Origin: JAENWD01 sp963837165 | GTDB taxonomy: Bacteria > Acidobacteriota > Vicinamibacteria > Vicinamibacterales > JAENWD01 | Assembly: GCA_963837165.1 (NCBI GenBank) | Contig: CAWIMD010000004.1 | Coordinates: 496,001 to 560,000 of the forward strand | Direction: 5' to 3' | DNA length: 64,000 nt | In this document: positions 8,325 to 16,287 of the stretch, one piece after another | How the letters are laid out: each line of letters starts with the position of its first letter | Numbering within the stretch: position 1 is the first letter of the stretch | Translations under genes and position numbers: made by a program | Notes under the pieces: model-generated | Database searches by the model: none | Told to the model about the DNA's origin: nothing | What the model saw: the letters and a program-made list of their open reading frames with translations, nothing else

Positions 8325-9137
8325 TTATCGGAAATCCCGCCGCGCGAAAATCCAGACCGACGCCGCGACCAGCGCCGTGATGTAGCAGGCCGCGTACGCC
8401 GTCGCGGTCAGCACGTACCCGGCGGGCACGGGCTGGCCATGCACGACCGCGCTCTTCACGTCGAAGATCGCCATGTTCGGGAGCAGGTAGTAAATCGCAC
8501 GTGTCGCGTACTTCACCGCCGCGTTGTCCACGACCACGTCGAAGTGCTTGAGGTCGGCGCCGAAGTGCCCCGCGACGTACAGCCCGAAGGTGAACACCGC
8601 GGCGAACATCGGGCTGGCGAACGTCGAGAAGAACAGGGCCAGGGCGATCACGAGCATGAGCTGGACGAAGATGAGGTACACGGCCACCAGCATGCGCGGA
8701 TCGGTCGCCGGAGCCTCCCACGCGCGCTTGAACGCCTCGTTCTCGATCGACGAGAGGTAGCCGAGCACGCCGTACCAGACCAGCGCCATCACCGCGAGGT
8801 TGATGGCGATGGTCAGCACCAGCCCGGCGTACTTGCCGAGCACCAGCTCCGAGCGGCGCACCGGCTTGGCAATCAGGCTGTAGATGCTGCGGCGCTCGAC
8901 CTCCTTCGACACCAGGCCGATGCCGATGAAGATCGCGATGAACAGGCCGAAGACCGACATGGCCGCGAGCCCGACGTCCTTGATGATCTTGAAGTCCTGC
9001 CCCGCCGTGAGCTGACCGATCAGGTAGGAGGTGCCAATCACGATCAGCGCAAATCCGACCAGGTTGTAGAGAACGCGGTCGCGCACCGATTCACGGAAGA
9101 CGGCACGCGCCACGCGGCCGATGGTGGCGACGTTCAT
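8325..9137 (-). CDS. ABC transporter permease (PilI-like)
   Basis: 270 aa from ATG at 9137, overlapping the ATPase stop in an ATGA arrangement. It has about six membrane helices in an ABC-2 type architecture, with the conserved cytosolic loop VSKEVERRSIYSLIAKPVRR between helices 2 and 3, as in NosY/CcmB-like permeases. With the ATPase encoded just upstream it forms one exporter. In myxobacteria the pilG-pilH-pilI transporter next to pilD is needed for pilus biogenesis, and this pair occupies the matching position. The substrate is unknown. Confidence 0.85.
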   Translation of the reverse strand: MNVATIGRVARAVFRESVRDRVLYNLVGFALIVIGTSYLIGQLTAGQDFKIIKDVGLAAMSVFGLFIAIFIGIGLVSKEVERRSIYSLIAKPVRRSELVLGKYAGLVLTIAINLAVMALVWYGVLGYLSSIENEAFKRAWEAPATDPRMLVAVYLIFVQLMLVIALALFFSTFASPMFAAVFTFGLYVAGHFGADLKHFDVVVDNAAVKYATRAIYYLLPNMAIFDVKSAVVHGQPVPAGYVLTATAYAACYITALVAASVWIFARRDFR

Positions 9138-10090
9138 CGCACCGCCTCCCGGGCCGACCCGGCCCGCGCTACCTGCTGGACGAAGACCTCCTCGAGCGTC
9201 GTGTGGAGCGGGGTGACCGACACCAGGGCCGCGCCGAGCCCGGTCATCTCCGCGATCAGGCGTTCCGGGCGGGCCTCCCTGGGCAGCTCGAACGCGTACC
9301 GCCCCTCGGCGACCGCGGTGGCGCGGATGGGGGCATCCTGCACGCGGGCGATCGCGTCGGCCGGGACGCCCGTCATCACCACTTCCCACCCCCGCAGCTC
9401 GTAGCCGGCCATCTCCTGCAACCGGCCCACCGTGGCCAGCCGGCCTCCCGCAAGAATGGCGACGCGGCTGCAGAGCGCTTCGGCGTCGGAGAGGATGTGG
9501 GAGCTGAAGAAGACGGTGGCGCCCCGGTCGCGCAGTCGCAGGATCAGCGCCCGCATGTCCTTGCGGCCGAGGGGGTCCAGGCCCGACATCGGCTCGTCCA
9601 GGAAGACGACCTCGGGATCGTTCACGAGCGCCTGCGCCACCCCGACCCGCTGCACCATGCCCTTGGAGTACTTCCGGAGCTGCAGCCGGCGCTCCGACCC
9701 GATGCCGACCTCGTCCAGCAGCCGGCTGGCACGGGCGCGGCGATCGGCCGCGCCATAGCCGAAGAGAGAGGCAAAGTACTGCAGCAACTCCTCGGCGGAG
9801 AGGTTGTCGTAGAAGTACGGATTCTCGGGCAGGTAGCCGATGCGGCGTCTGGCCCCGAGGTCACCGAGCGGGCGGCCCAGGATCCGGGCCTGGCCCGAGG
9901 TCGGGAAGACCAGCTGCATCAGCAGCTTGAGGGTGGTGGTCTTGCCGGCGCCGTTCGGGCCCAGGAACCCGAACACCTCGCCGGCCTCCACGCCGAGGGT
10001 CAGCCGGTCGAGCGCCCGGTACGGCCGCTTCCGCCAGAAGCCGACGGGGTAGTCCTTCGTCAGATCTTCGATGTCGATAGCGAGTGCCAT
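9134..10090 (-). CDS. ABC transporter ATP-binding protein (PilH-like)
   Basis: 318 aa. Walker A is GPNGAGKTTT (about 44-53). The signature region is the YSKGMVQR variant common in CcmA/NatA-type ATPases. Walker B is VVFLDEPMSGLDP, and the H-loop is SSHILSD. The C-terminal 80 residues form the extra domain of this subfamily. It is translationally coupled to the permease gene. The likely job is energising the PilH/PilI-like exporter of the pilus locus; this assignment is by position only. Confidence 0.9.
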   Translation of the reverse strand: MALAIDIEDLTKDYPVGFWRKRPYRALDRLTLGVEAGEVFGFLGPNGAGKTTTLKLLMQLVFPTSGQARILGRPLGDLGARRRIGYLPENPYFYDNLSAEELLQYFASLFGYGAADRRARASRLLDEVGIGSERRLQLRKYSKGMVQRVGVAQALVNDPEVVFLDEPMSGLDPLGRKDMRALILRLRDRGATVFFSSHILSDAEALCSRVAILAGGRLATVGRLQEMAGYELRGWEVVMTGVPADAIARVQDAPIRATAVAEGRYAFELPREARPERLIAEMTGLGAALVSVTPLHTTLEEVFVQQVARAGSAREAVR

Positions 10091-10123
10091 ACCCGAATCA
10101 TGTCGGCCGCCTGCGAAGAAACG

Positions 10124-10222
10124 TCAATTCCCAACGCCCAATCCCCAACTCCGAAAGGAAAACGGGCAGAATCCTTCGAGAAGTCCTGCTTGGGAGTTGG
10201 TCGTTGGAAGTTGGGAGTTGAC
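10124..10222. repeat. Inverted heptamer arrays (CAAnnCC / GGnnTTG)
   Basis: Four 7-bp units (CAATTCC, CAACGCC, CAATCCC, CAACTCC) at about 10125-10152 face four reverse-complement units (GGAGTTG, GTCGTTG, GAAGTTG, GGAGTTG) at about 10193-10221, around a spacer of about 40 bp. The set lies 14 bp downstream of the VKOR-DsbA stop codon. A transcript would fold into an imperfect stem of about 28 bp. Confidence 0.85.
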
Positions 10223-10236
10223 TCGTTCACATCCTT

Positions 10237-11439
10237 TCAGTGGTTCAGCTCGTACGCGACGGCCGCATCAAAGTACTCGGGCTTAACGATCGGAATCCTT
10301 ACACCGTTGATGAAGAACGTCGGCGTCCCGTGCACCTGGAGCGAGGCGCCGAGGGCGATGTCGCCCTTCACCAGGTCCAGCACTTTGGGGTATTCCGCGT
10401 CGAAGTCGGTCACCCCGGCCACGCTGCGGACGGCCTGCCTGACCAGGTCGGGAGTCAGCTGCGGCTGGTTGGCGAACAGCCACTCTTCCATCGCTTCCCC
10501 GCGCCCCTTGGCCCTGGCGAGCCGGACGGCGACGGCGGCCTCGCAGGACGCCTGGTGCATGCCGCCGGGGACCGTGCTGTTGCACTCCGGGTCGAGCGGG
10601 AAGTCCTTGGTCACGAACTTGACCTTGCCGGGATACTGGCCCTGATACTTGGCAATGATCGGCTTGTACTGCTCGTACGTCATGCGGCAGGGCGGGCACT
10701 GGTAGTCGTTGAACTTGACGATCAGCACCTTCGCGCCGTCATTGGGCACGGCAAGCGGGATCCGCGGCAGCGACGAGTACCAGCGCTCGAACTCGCTCTG
10801 CTGGTTCTGCGTGATGATGGGCAGCGGCGCCGCCGTGGTTCCGGCGCCGCTGGTGGCGTCCACCTGCCGGGGGAACAGCGCCACGAGGGCAATGGCGCCC
10901 GCGGCGAACAGCCCCGACAGGCCGAGACCCACCGGAGACGTGAAGAGCCGGCGGACATCACGCGCGGCACGACGACCGAGATGACTCATGGATGCATCCG
11001 CCGCCGCGCCAGACACCAGGAAGAGTCCGGCCACGGCAATGTAGGTGAGAAGACAGAAAACGCAATACGTCTTGAGGACGAACACCGAGACATAACCAAG
11101 ATAGAGGACCGCCGAGAGTCCCACCAGCGACACGAGGAACACATAGCCGGTCAGCCGGCCCGCCAGCTCCGGGTCGCGGCCCGACTGCACCAGTCCGGCC
11201 ACCACCAGCAGCGTCACGGCCGCCGACCAGAGCACCCCGCCGACGGCCACCGGCACGCCGTGGAAGTCCCCGTAGCTGCTCTCGTAGATCTGGGAGCAGT
11301 TCCACGTCTCGTTGATGTCGCAGACGCTGTGATAGGTGCGGTCGGAGAGCAGGCGGTAGTGGACGACGGCGGCCGAGGTCGAGGCGCCGAGCGCGAGGAC
11401 CGAAAAGAGCAGCAGGGCCAGGCCGGTACGGCGGGTCAT
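10237..11439 (-). CDS. VKOR-DsbA fusion: membrane disulfide bond-forming oxidoreductase
   Basis: 400 aa. The N-terminal half is a vitamin K epoxide reductase domain with about five helices, the loop pair C40/C48 and the quinone-proximal CxxC C126-C129 (TYCVFC). After a further helix (about 170-190) comes a periplasmic DsbA-type thioredoxin domain with active site C248-P-P-C251 and the cis-Pro region HGTPTFFING. Such fusions both introduce disulfides and reoxidise themselves through quinones. Sitting between pilA and the pilus ABC genes, it may oxidise PilA (C62 and C117) and the minor pilins or PilY1. Separate transcription from pilA is likely because of the hairpin at 11599-11627. Confidence 0.93.
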   Translation of the reverse strand: MTRRTGLALLLFSVLALGASTSAAVVHYRLLSDRTYHSVCDINETWNCSQIYESSYGDFHGVPVAVGGVLWSAAVTLLVVAGLVQSGRDPELAGRLTGYVFLVSLVGLSAVLYLGYVSVFVLKTYCVFCLLTYIAVAGLFLVSGAAADASMSHLGRRAARDVRRLFTSPVGLGLSGLFAAGAIALVALFPRQVDATSGAGTTAAPLPIITQNQQSEFERWYSSLPRIPLAVPNDGAKVLIVKFNDYQCPPCRMTYEQYKPIIAKYQGQYPGKVKFVTKDFPLDPECNSTVPGGMHQASCEAAVAVRLARAKGRGEAMEEWLFANQPQLTPDLVRQAVRSVAGVTDFDAEYPKVLDLVKGDIALGASLQVHGTPTFFINGVRIPIVKPEYFDAAVAYELNH

Positions 11440-11598
11440 TTAGTGGAGTGTCCTATCGAAACGTGACGCGGGTCGCTCCGATGTCGCGCCCCGGGATCGC
11501 GTTCGACCGTCGTTGCCAGCCCTGCGCAGATGGCTACCGTCCACTAGAGAGATCGTAGGCGCCGGATTCGAGCACTGTCAACCGGCCGTACAGACAAC

Positions 11599-11627
11599 GG
11601 GGGAGGCACGTTCGGCGTGCCTCCCCC
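11599..11627 (-). terminator. Strong hairpin downstream of pilA, likely terminator or attenuator
   Basis: A perfect 12-bp stem (GGGGGAGGCACG pairing with CGTGCCTCCCCC) with a 5-nt loop begins 22 nt after the pilA stop. The sequence after it on the transcribed strand (GTTGTCTGT) is only moderately T-rich. It probably separates abundant pilA message from the VKOR-DsbA gene. Confidence 0.65.
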
Positions 11628-11649
11628 GGAGTGTTGCGTGGCCTCCGGC

Positions 11650-12171
11650 TTACTGGAGCACCGTGCCGCTGGCGGGCGCGCCGGCCTGCACCGCAGCGAT
11701 GGTCGCGATATCCCAGTAGATCGAGCCCGAGCCGTTGATGAAGAAGTACCGCGTGCCGGTGCTGCCGGCCGTCGTCGGGTCGGCATTGGCCGCGAAGGTG
11801 TCCGCCGTCGTCGCGGCGCTGCAGACGATGGTCGGCGTGGTCGCGTTGCCGGGCGTCAGCGTGATCGTGTAGCCGCTCTTGGTGGCCGGGTCGGCCGCCG
11901 AGAGGTCGGGGCTGATGAAGCCGTCGCCGCCCGCCGTCGGGGCCAGGCCGAGATTCACGAGCGAGTCGGCGTAGTTGTTCATGCCACAGTTCGCGTAGAA
12001 GTTCGTCTCACCGCTGTGCACCGCACGCAGCGAGCCGATGGCCGAAGTCTCGTTGCCCGACATCCGCGCCCGGAGCAGCCCTGGCACCGCGATGGCGGCG
12101 ATGATGCCGATGATCGCGACGACGATCAGCAGCTCGATGAGCGTGAAACCCTTCTCGTTGCGAAGCTTCAT
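11650..12171 (-). CDS. pilA: Major type IV pilin
   Basis: 173 aa. The short leader MKLRNEKG is cleaved before FTLIELLIVVAIIGIIAAIA, with the conserved Glu at mature position 5; the helix N-terminus is of the classic type IVa kind. C62 and C117 could form the stabilising disulfide of the head domain. The head is rich in Thr, Ala and Gly, as in abundant pilins. It is the polymer subunit of the pilus assembled by PilB/PilC and retracted by PilT. The gene has its own sigma-54 promoter (12299-12313) and a downstream hairpin, consistent with high monocistronic expression. Confidence 0.95.
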   Translation of the reverse strand: MKLRNEKGFTLIELLIVVAIIGIIAAIAVPGLLRARMSGNETSAIGSLRAVHSGETNFYANCGMNNYADSLVNLGLAPTAGGDGFISPDLSAADPATKSGYTITLTPGNATTPTIVCSAATTADTFAANADPTTAGSTGTRYFFINGSGSIYWDIATIAAVQAGAPASGTVLQ

Positions 12172-12298
12172 GATTCTGTCTCTCCTCTGGTAAACCCTCA
12201 GTCGCTTCGGACTGAAACCCTGGTACGGTGATTCGGGGCTGTTGACAGCCGCCGTCTGGTCGCCGTTGACGCCGGCGGCCGTCGACGCCCGGGGAAGA

Positions 12299-12313
12299 GC
12301 AACCCGGGTGCCA
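12299..12313 (-). promoter_or_regulatory. Sigma-54 (-24/-12) promoter of pilA
   Basis: The minus strand reads TGGCAC-N5-TTGCT, a perfect match to the sigma-54 consensus with correct GG-GC spacing. The start would fall near 12288, giving a leader of about 117 nt. The cognate activator PilR (GAFTGA-containing) is encoded immediately upstream. Confidence 0.9.
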
Positions 12314-12488
12314 GCCCGATCCGCGCCGCCCGGAGAGCCTGCTATCTCTCGGTTCTACGCCAGTTATTCGACGATTTCCGGGGCGAATCGGCCGGCGCCG
12401 GAGACGCGCCCGGCCGGTGAACCGACAAACCGTGTCAGCGCCCCGCGGCAGAAAGTGTCGACCCGCCGGCTGTGGGCGCTGCAACTTT

Positions 12489-12720
12489 GGGGATCTGGGG
12501 GGCTGGGGGGCTGGCGGGCTCAGAATCTGGGGGTTGCCCCTCAGCCTCCCAGATCCCCAGATCCCCAGATCCCCAGATCCCCAGATCCCCAGATCCCCAG
12601 ATCCCCAGATCCCCAGATCCCCAGATCCCCAGATCCCCAGATCCCCAGATCCCCAGATCCCCAGATCCCCAGATCCCCAGATCCCCAGATCCTCAGATCC
12701 TCAGATCCTCAGATCCTCAG
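12489..12720. repeat. Opposed octamer arrays (GGGGATCT / AGATCCCC, about 21 copies on the right)
   Basis: Five 8-bp units of GGGGATCT type (about 12489-12533) face 21 tandem AGATCCCC/AGATCCTC units (12551-12720) across a short spacer. The pilR TGA stop is inside the terminal unit. On the pilR-sense strand the long array is (GGGGATCT)n, with G4 runs every 8 nt, so G-quadruplex folding is possible as well as a hairpin. It fills most of the 545-bp pilA-pilR gap; the remainder holds the pilA promoter. Confidence 0.97.
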
Positions 12721-14183
12721 CGAAGATTGTACTTCTTCGCGTAGTACCTGAACGACCGGAAACTCATACCCAGCAGCTCCGCCGCGCGCACCTGCACCCC
12801 CCCCGCCCGCTCCAGCGCCTGCGCCAGGTAGCGCCGCTCGACGCTCTGGACGTGCTGCTCCAGGTCGAACCCGCCCTCCGGCAGCGCCGCCAGGTCCGCC
12901 GATCCTGCGGCCGCCGCGGTCGAACCGCTCTGGACCTGCGCCGGCAGGCTCTCGGGCAGGATGGCGGGCGTCCGCTCCAGGGCGACCGCCCGTTCCACGA
13001 CGTTCTCCAGCTCCCGGATGTTGCCCGGCCAGTGATACCGCTGGAGCACCTCCATGGCGGCTCCCGAGATGCCGACGAGCGGCTTGCCCATCTGCTGCCG
13101 GAACTTCTCCAGGAAGTGCTCGGCAATGAGCGGGATGTCCTCGCGGCGTTCCCTGAGCGCCGGCAGCTGGATGGGGATGACGTTGATCCGGTAGTAGAGG
13201 TCCTCCCGGAACCGGCCCTCGGCCACGAGTTTGGGCAGGTCCTGGTTGGTCGCGGCCACCACCCGGATGTCGGCCTCGATCTCCTCGAGCCCGCCGACGC
13301 GCCGGAAGCGCCGCTCCTGCAGGACGCGCAGCAGCTTCACCTGCATCATCGGCGTCATCTCGCCGATCTCGTCCAGGAAGATCGTGCCGCCTTCGGCGAT
13401 CTCCACGAGCCCCTTCTTCGTGGACTCGGCGCCGGTGAACGCGCCGCGCATGTGGCCGAAGAGCTCCGACTCGAGGAGCGTCTCGGGCAGCGCGCCGCAG
13501 TTCAGCGCGACGAACGGCCGGTCCCGCCTCAGGGACTGGAAGTGCAGCGCCCGCGCGACGAGCTCCTTGCCCGTCCCCGACTCGCCGGTCACCAGCACCG
13601 TGCTCGTGGTCTTCGCGACCGACTCGAGCAGGTCGAAGACCGCCAGCATCGGCGCGCTCCGGCCGATGATGCCGGCCACGACGTGCGGCTGGTTCAGCGT
13701 CCGCCTGAGCAGCACGTTCTCCTGCCGGAGCTGACGGGCCTCGAGCTTTTCGCGGACCTTCAACTTCAGCTCGTCCACGTCGAACGGCTTGATCAGGTAG
13801 TCGCAGGCCCCGAGCCGCATGGCCTCGACAGCGGTATCCGTGCTCGCGAAGGCCGTCATCATGATCGTCGGCAGACTCACGTCGACCGCCTTGGCGGCCC
13901 GCAACACCTCGACGCCGCTCATGTCTGGCATCTTGATGTCGGAGATCACCAGATCCACGTGCCCGGCCTGGAGCGCCGCGAGCGCCTGCTGCCCGTTCTC
14001 GGCCAGCAGCACCTCGTAGCCCTCGCGCTTCAGCACGATCGCCAGCAGTTCCCGCATCGACCGCTCATCGTCGGCGACCAGGATGCGGGCGGCGGGCGGC
14101 GGACTGCTGGCAGCCGGCAGCAGGCGGCTGCCGGCAGGGGCCGGGCCGAGGGGCGCGGACGGCACTCGAGAGGGAGAGGGCAT
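12717..14183 (-). CDS. pilR: PilR: NtrC-family sigma-54 response regulator of pilus genes
   Basis: 488 aa. A receiver domain follows a 30-residue Pro/Ala-rich start (VADDE acidic pair, phosphorylatable Asp in DLVISDIKMPD, Lys in YLIKPFD). The AAA+ domain has Walker A GESGTGKE, the sigma-54-contacting GAFTGA in MRGAFTGAES, and Walker B TIFLDEIGEM. A C-terminal Fis-type helix-turn-helix ends in VRAAELLGMSFRSFRYYAKK. It is phosphorylated by PilS and activates the sigma-54 promoter of the adjacent pilA. A heptamer array ends 6 bp before the ATG, and no clear Shine-Dalgarno is present. Confidence 0.95.
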   Translation of the reverse strand: MPSPSRVPSAPLGPAPAGSRLLPAASSPPPAARILVADDERSMRELLAIVLKREGYEVLLAENGQQALAALQAGHVDLVISDIKMPDMSGVEVLRAAKAVDVSLPTIMMTAFASTDTAVEAMRLGACDYLIKPFDVDELKLKVREKLEARQLRQENVLLRRTLNQPHVVAGIIGRSAPMLAVFDLLESVAKTTSTVLVTGESGTGKELVARALHFQSLRRDRPFVALNCGALPETLLESELFGHMRGAFTGAESTKKGLVEIAEGGTIFLDEIGEMTPMMQVKLLRVLQERRFRRVGGLEEIEADIRVVAATNQDLPKLVAEGRFREDLYYRINVIPIQLPALRERREDIPLIAEHFLEKFRQQMGKPLVGISGAAMEVLQRYHWPGNIRELENVVERAVALERTPAILPESLPAQVQSGSTAAAAGSADLAALPEGGFDLEQHVQSVERRYLAQALERAGGVQVRAAELLGMSFRSFRYYAKKYNLR

Positions 14184-14188
14184 CTGGA

Positions 14189-14216
14189 CAGTAGGCAGTA
14201 GGCAGTAGGCAGTCAG
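14189..14216. repeat. Heptamer array CAGTAGG, left side of the second four-helix-bundle cassette
   Basis: Three to four copies of a 7-bp unit (GGCAGTA on the plus strand) lie between the pilR start and the four-helix-bundle stop. The array on the other side of that gene (14570-14616) carries the reverse complement (TACTGCC). Confidence 0.9.
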
Positions 14217-14231
14217 AACGCAGTCAGGTCG

Positions 14232-14546
14232 TCATCTCGCGAGAGCATTGCCGAGGCCAGTAATGAGTCGCCCGACCTCTGCCGCGATGTTCAGGATGTG
14301 TTCCTCATCTGCCCTCGTTACGAACCGAAGACGACCGGCCAGGATTGCGCACGTCTCCACCTCGCGGACCGAGCCGTGTGCAATCGAGAGAAACCGTGCG
14401 AACTCGCGGGTCGTTCGACGGCCTTGCCCTTCCGCGATGTTCAATGGCACCGACACCGCCGCACGCCGGAGCTGCGCGATCAGGCCATACAACTCTTCTT
14501 TCGGCAGGTGTTGGCTGAAGGCGTAGGTGTCCTCGGCGAGGTTCAT
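14232..14546 (-). CDS. Four-helix-bundle protein, second copy, inserted between pilS and pilR
   Basis: 104 aa from ATG at 14546. It has the same VPLNIAEG motif followed by EFARFLSIAHGSVRE as the copy at 7805-8182. The homologous N-terminus continues upstream in frame (His-Leu-Ile-Ala-Trp-Gln-Lys-Ala), matching the N-terminal helix of the other copy, but no ATG, GTG or TTG precedes it before a stop codon. Either a CTG at 14567 is used or the original start was lost at the array boundary. Opposed heptamer arrays flank the gene. It separates the kinase and regulator genes of one two-component system, which are usually adjacent. Confidence 0.85.
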   Translation of the reverse strand: MNLAEDTYAFSQHLPKEELYGLIAQLRRAAVSVPLNIAEGQGRRTTREFARFLSIAHGSVREVETCAILAGRLRFVTRADEEHILNIAAEVGRLITGLGNALAR

Positions 14547-14569
14547 CGCCTTCTGCCACGCAATCAGGT

Positions 14570-14616
14570 GCCTACTTACTGCCTACTGCCTGCTGCCTGC
14601 TGCCTGCCGCCTGCCG
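14570..14616. repeat. Heptamer array TGCCTAC/TGCCTGC, right side of the second cassette
   Basis: About six 7-bp units. The array encodes the last dozen residues of PilS (Gln/Ala/Gly/Ser-rich) and its TAG stop at 14572-14574. It is inverted relative to 14189-14216. Confidence 0.92.
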
Positions 14617-16161
14617 CTCGCCGCTCCCTCCCGGCAGCCGCACCACAACGCGCGTGCCCTTCCCCACCTCCGACTCCACCCGCACTTCCCCCCGGTGGTC
14701 GCTGACGATGCGGTGGACGATGGCCAGACCGAGGCCGGAGCCGCCGGCGAAAGACCCCCGGAACGGCTGGAAGAGCGTGTCGAGCTGGGCCGTGTCGATG
14801 CCCACCCCCTGATCGGCGACCTCCACGACCGTGGACAGGCGTTCTGCGGCCGGGTCCCTCGCGGCTCGCAGGAGCAGGCGGCCGCCTTCAGGCATGGCCC
14901 GCAGGCCGTTGGTCGCCAGGTTCCAGATGACCTGTCGAAGCTGGGCGTCGTCAGCCTCGAGGACCAGCCCCTCGTCTGGCGCGTCGACGGCGATCTCGTG
15001 GGACGGCAGGACGTCCGGGCTGTTCCGCAGCAGCGTGGCCGTGTCGTGCAGGAGCCGGCTGACGTCCATGGCGGCAGGGGCCGGCGGCTTGGGCCGCGCG
15101 TACGACAGGAACGCCTGGATTGTCTCGTTCAGCCGGTCCGACTCCCGCAGGACGATGTCCATGAGCCGCGCCTGCTCGTCCGAGAGGTCGAGCTCGGTGC
15201 GGAGCACCTGGATCGACCCGCGCATCGAGGCCAGCGGGTTCCGGATCTCGTGGGCGATGCCAGCGGCCATCTCCCCCACGGCCGCCAGCCGCTGGCGACG
15301 GCGCGCCTCGTGCTCCAGGCGCCGGACCTCGGTCACGTCCTGGAAGGTGAGCAGGTAGCCGGCGCGCCCGTCCGGCGTCACCAGATGCGCCGCGCTGAGG
15401 CCGATGGACCGAGAGGTGCCGTCCCCGGCGCGATAGGCGTAGTCCACCCGCCGCGCGCGCGCTCCCCCCAGGTCCTCGTCGAGCAGCGCCGCGAACTCCG
15501 CGGGCAGCTGCAGCACCTGGGCCGCGGGCTGCCCCATGACGGTGGAAGCGTGCGCGCCGGCGATGGCCTCGGCCGCGCGGTTGAAAGTCAGGATCCGTCC
15601 GGATCGATCCGTGGTGGCCAGACCACTCGTGAGGCTCTCGATCACGTGCTGGTTGTAGGCCTGCAGATCGGCCAGCGCCAGCGAGGCGTCCGCCAGACTC
15701 TGGTTGACCGTGCGCAGCCGGTCGGCCAGCGACCCGGCCAGCAGCGCCACCGCGAACATCGCCGTGCCGTCGGCCGCCACGGTGAACGCCGCCACCCGGA
15801 CCGGCGGCAGCAGCGCGCGGACGTCCGCGACCCACAGGCCGCCGACGTAGCCGGGGCTGCCCGCGTACTCGATGAGGACCAGGCTCCCATACAGCACGGT
15901 GCTCAGGACGGCCGTCCTGAGGCCGCCCGACTTGAACTGGAGGGAGGCGGCGCCGATCACCGGCAGCACGTACAACAGCGAGAAGTAGCTCGTGACGCCG
16001 CCGGTGAAGTAGATGAACGCCGTGACGATGCCGCCGTCACACGCGAACTGCAGGTCGATCAGCCACCGCCAGCGTTCGGTGTAGTCCAGCGTGATGGCGT
16101 AGAGGACGCTGAGGCAGTACGTGAGGCCGATGAGGAAGAAGTACGGGTCGATCGGGAGCAA
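14572..16161 (-). CDS. pilS: PilS: sensor histidine kinase for pilin expression
   Basis: 529 aa from TTG at 16161. It has several N-terminal membrane helices, PAS (about 165-280), HisKA with H-box HEIRNPLASMRG, N-box NLATNGLRAM, DQGVGID and GSGLGLAIV. It phosphorylates PilR. The reading frame stays open further upstream and encodes another hydrophobic helix (VVVGTLLLGSATVLQI), but no ATG, GTG or TTG lies in that frame before the pilC stop. A GTG at 16271 would join the frame if the adjacent G8 run had one more G. The true start is therefore uncertain, and the extra helix probably belongs to the protein. The C-terminal tail is encoded by a repeat array. Confidence 0.9.
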   Translation of the reverse strand: MLPIDPYFFLIGLTYCLSVLYAITLDYTERWRWLIDLQFACDGGIVTAFIYFTGGVTSYFSLLYVLPVIGAASLQFKSGGLRTAVLSTVLYGSLVLIEYAGSPGYVGGLWVADVRALLPPVRVAAFTVAADGTAMFAVALLAGSLADRLRTVNQSLADASLALADLQAYNQHVIESLTSGLATTDRSGRILTFNRAAEAIAGAHASTVMGQPAAQVLQLPAEFAALLDEDLGGARARRVDYAYRAGDGTSRSIGLSAAHLVTPDGRAGYLLTFQDVTEVRRLEHEARRRQRLAAVGEMAAGIAHEIRNPLASMRGSIQVLRTELDLSDEQARLMDIVLRESDRLNETIQAFLSYARPKPPAPAAMDVSRLLHDTATLLRNSPDVLPSHEIAVDAPDEGLVLEADDAQLRQVIWNLATNGLRAMPEGGRLLLRAARDPAAERLSTVVEVADQGVGIDTAQLDTLFQPFRGSFAGGSGLGLAIVHRIVSDHRGEVRVESEVGKGTRVVVRLPGGSGERQAAGSRQQAVGSK

Positions 16162-16261
16162 CCCCGGCTTGCTGATCTGCAGGACGGTGGCGGATCCGAG
16201 CAGCAGGGTGCCAACGACGACGCGCGCCCAGATCAGCCAGATCAGCCGGCGCCGCCGTTCT

Positions 16262-16271
16262 CCCCCCCCAC
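16262..16271 (-). other. Homopolymer G8 tract with out-of-frame GTG upstream of pilS
   Basis: Eight G on the coding strand directly follow a candidate GTG (16271-16269). One added base would link that GTG to the full-length PilS frame. It could be a slippage-prone switch or a base-call/indel error. Confidence 0.5.
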
Positions 16272-16287
16272 CGCTCGCGTCCGCCCG

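Noticed and set aside
12551..12720. CRISPR-like appearance of the regularly repeated block
   Set aside because: The 8-bp units are directly tandem with no spacers and no cas genes are present.
12417..14201. Long plus-strand ORF of 594 codons opposite pilR
   Set aside because: Low-complexity His/Arg/Leu product produced by the antisense of a GC-rich gene and by the octamer array; pilR on the minus strand has complete domain motifs.
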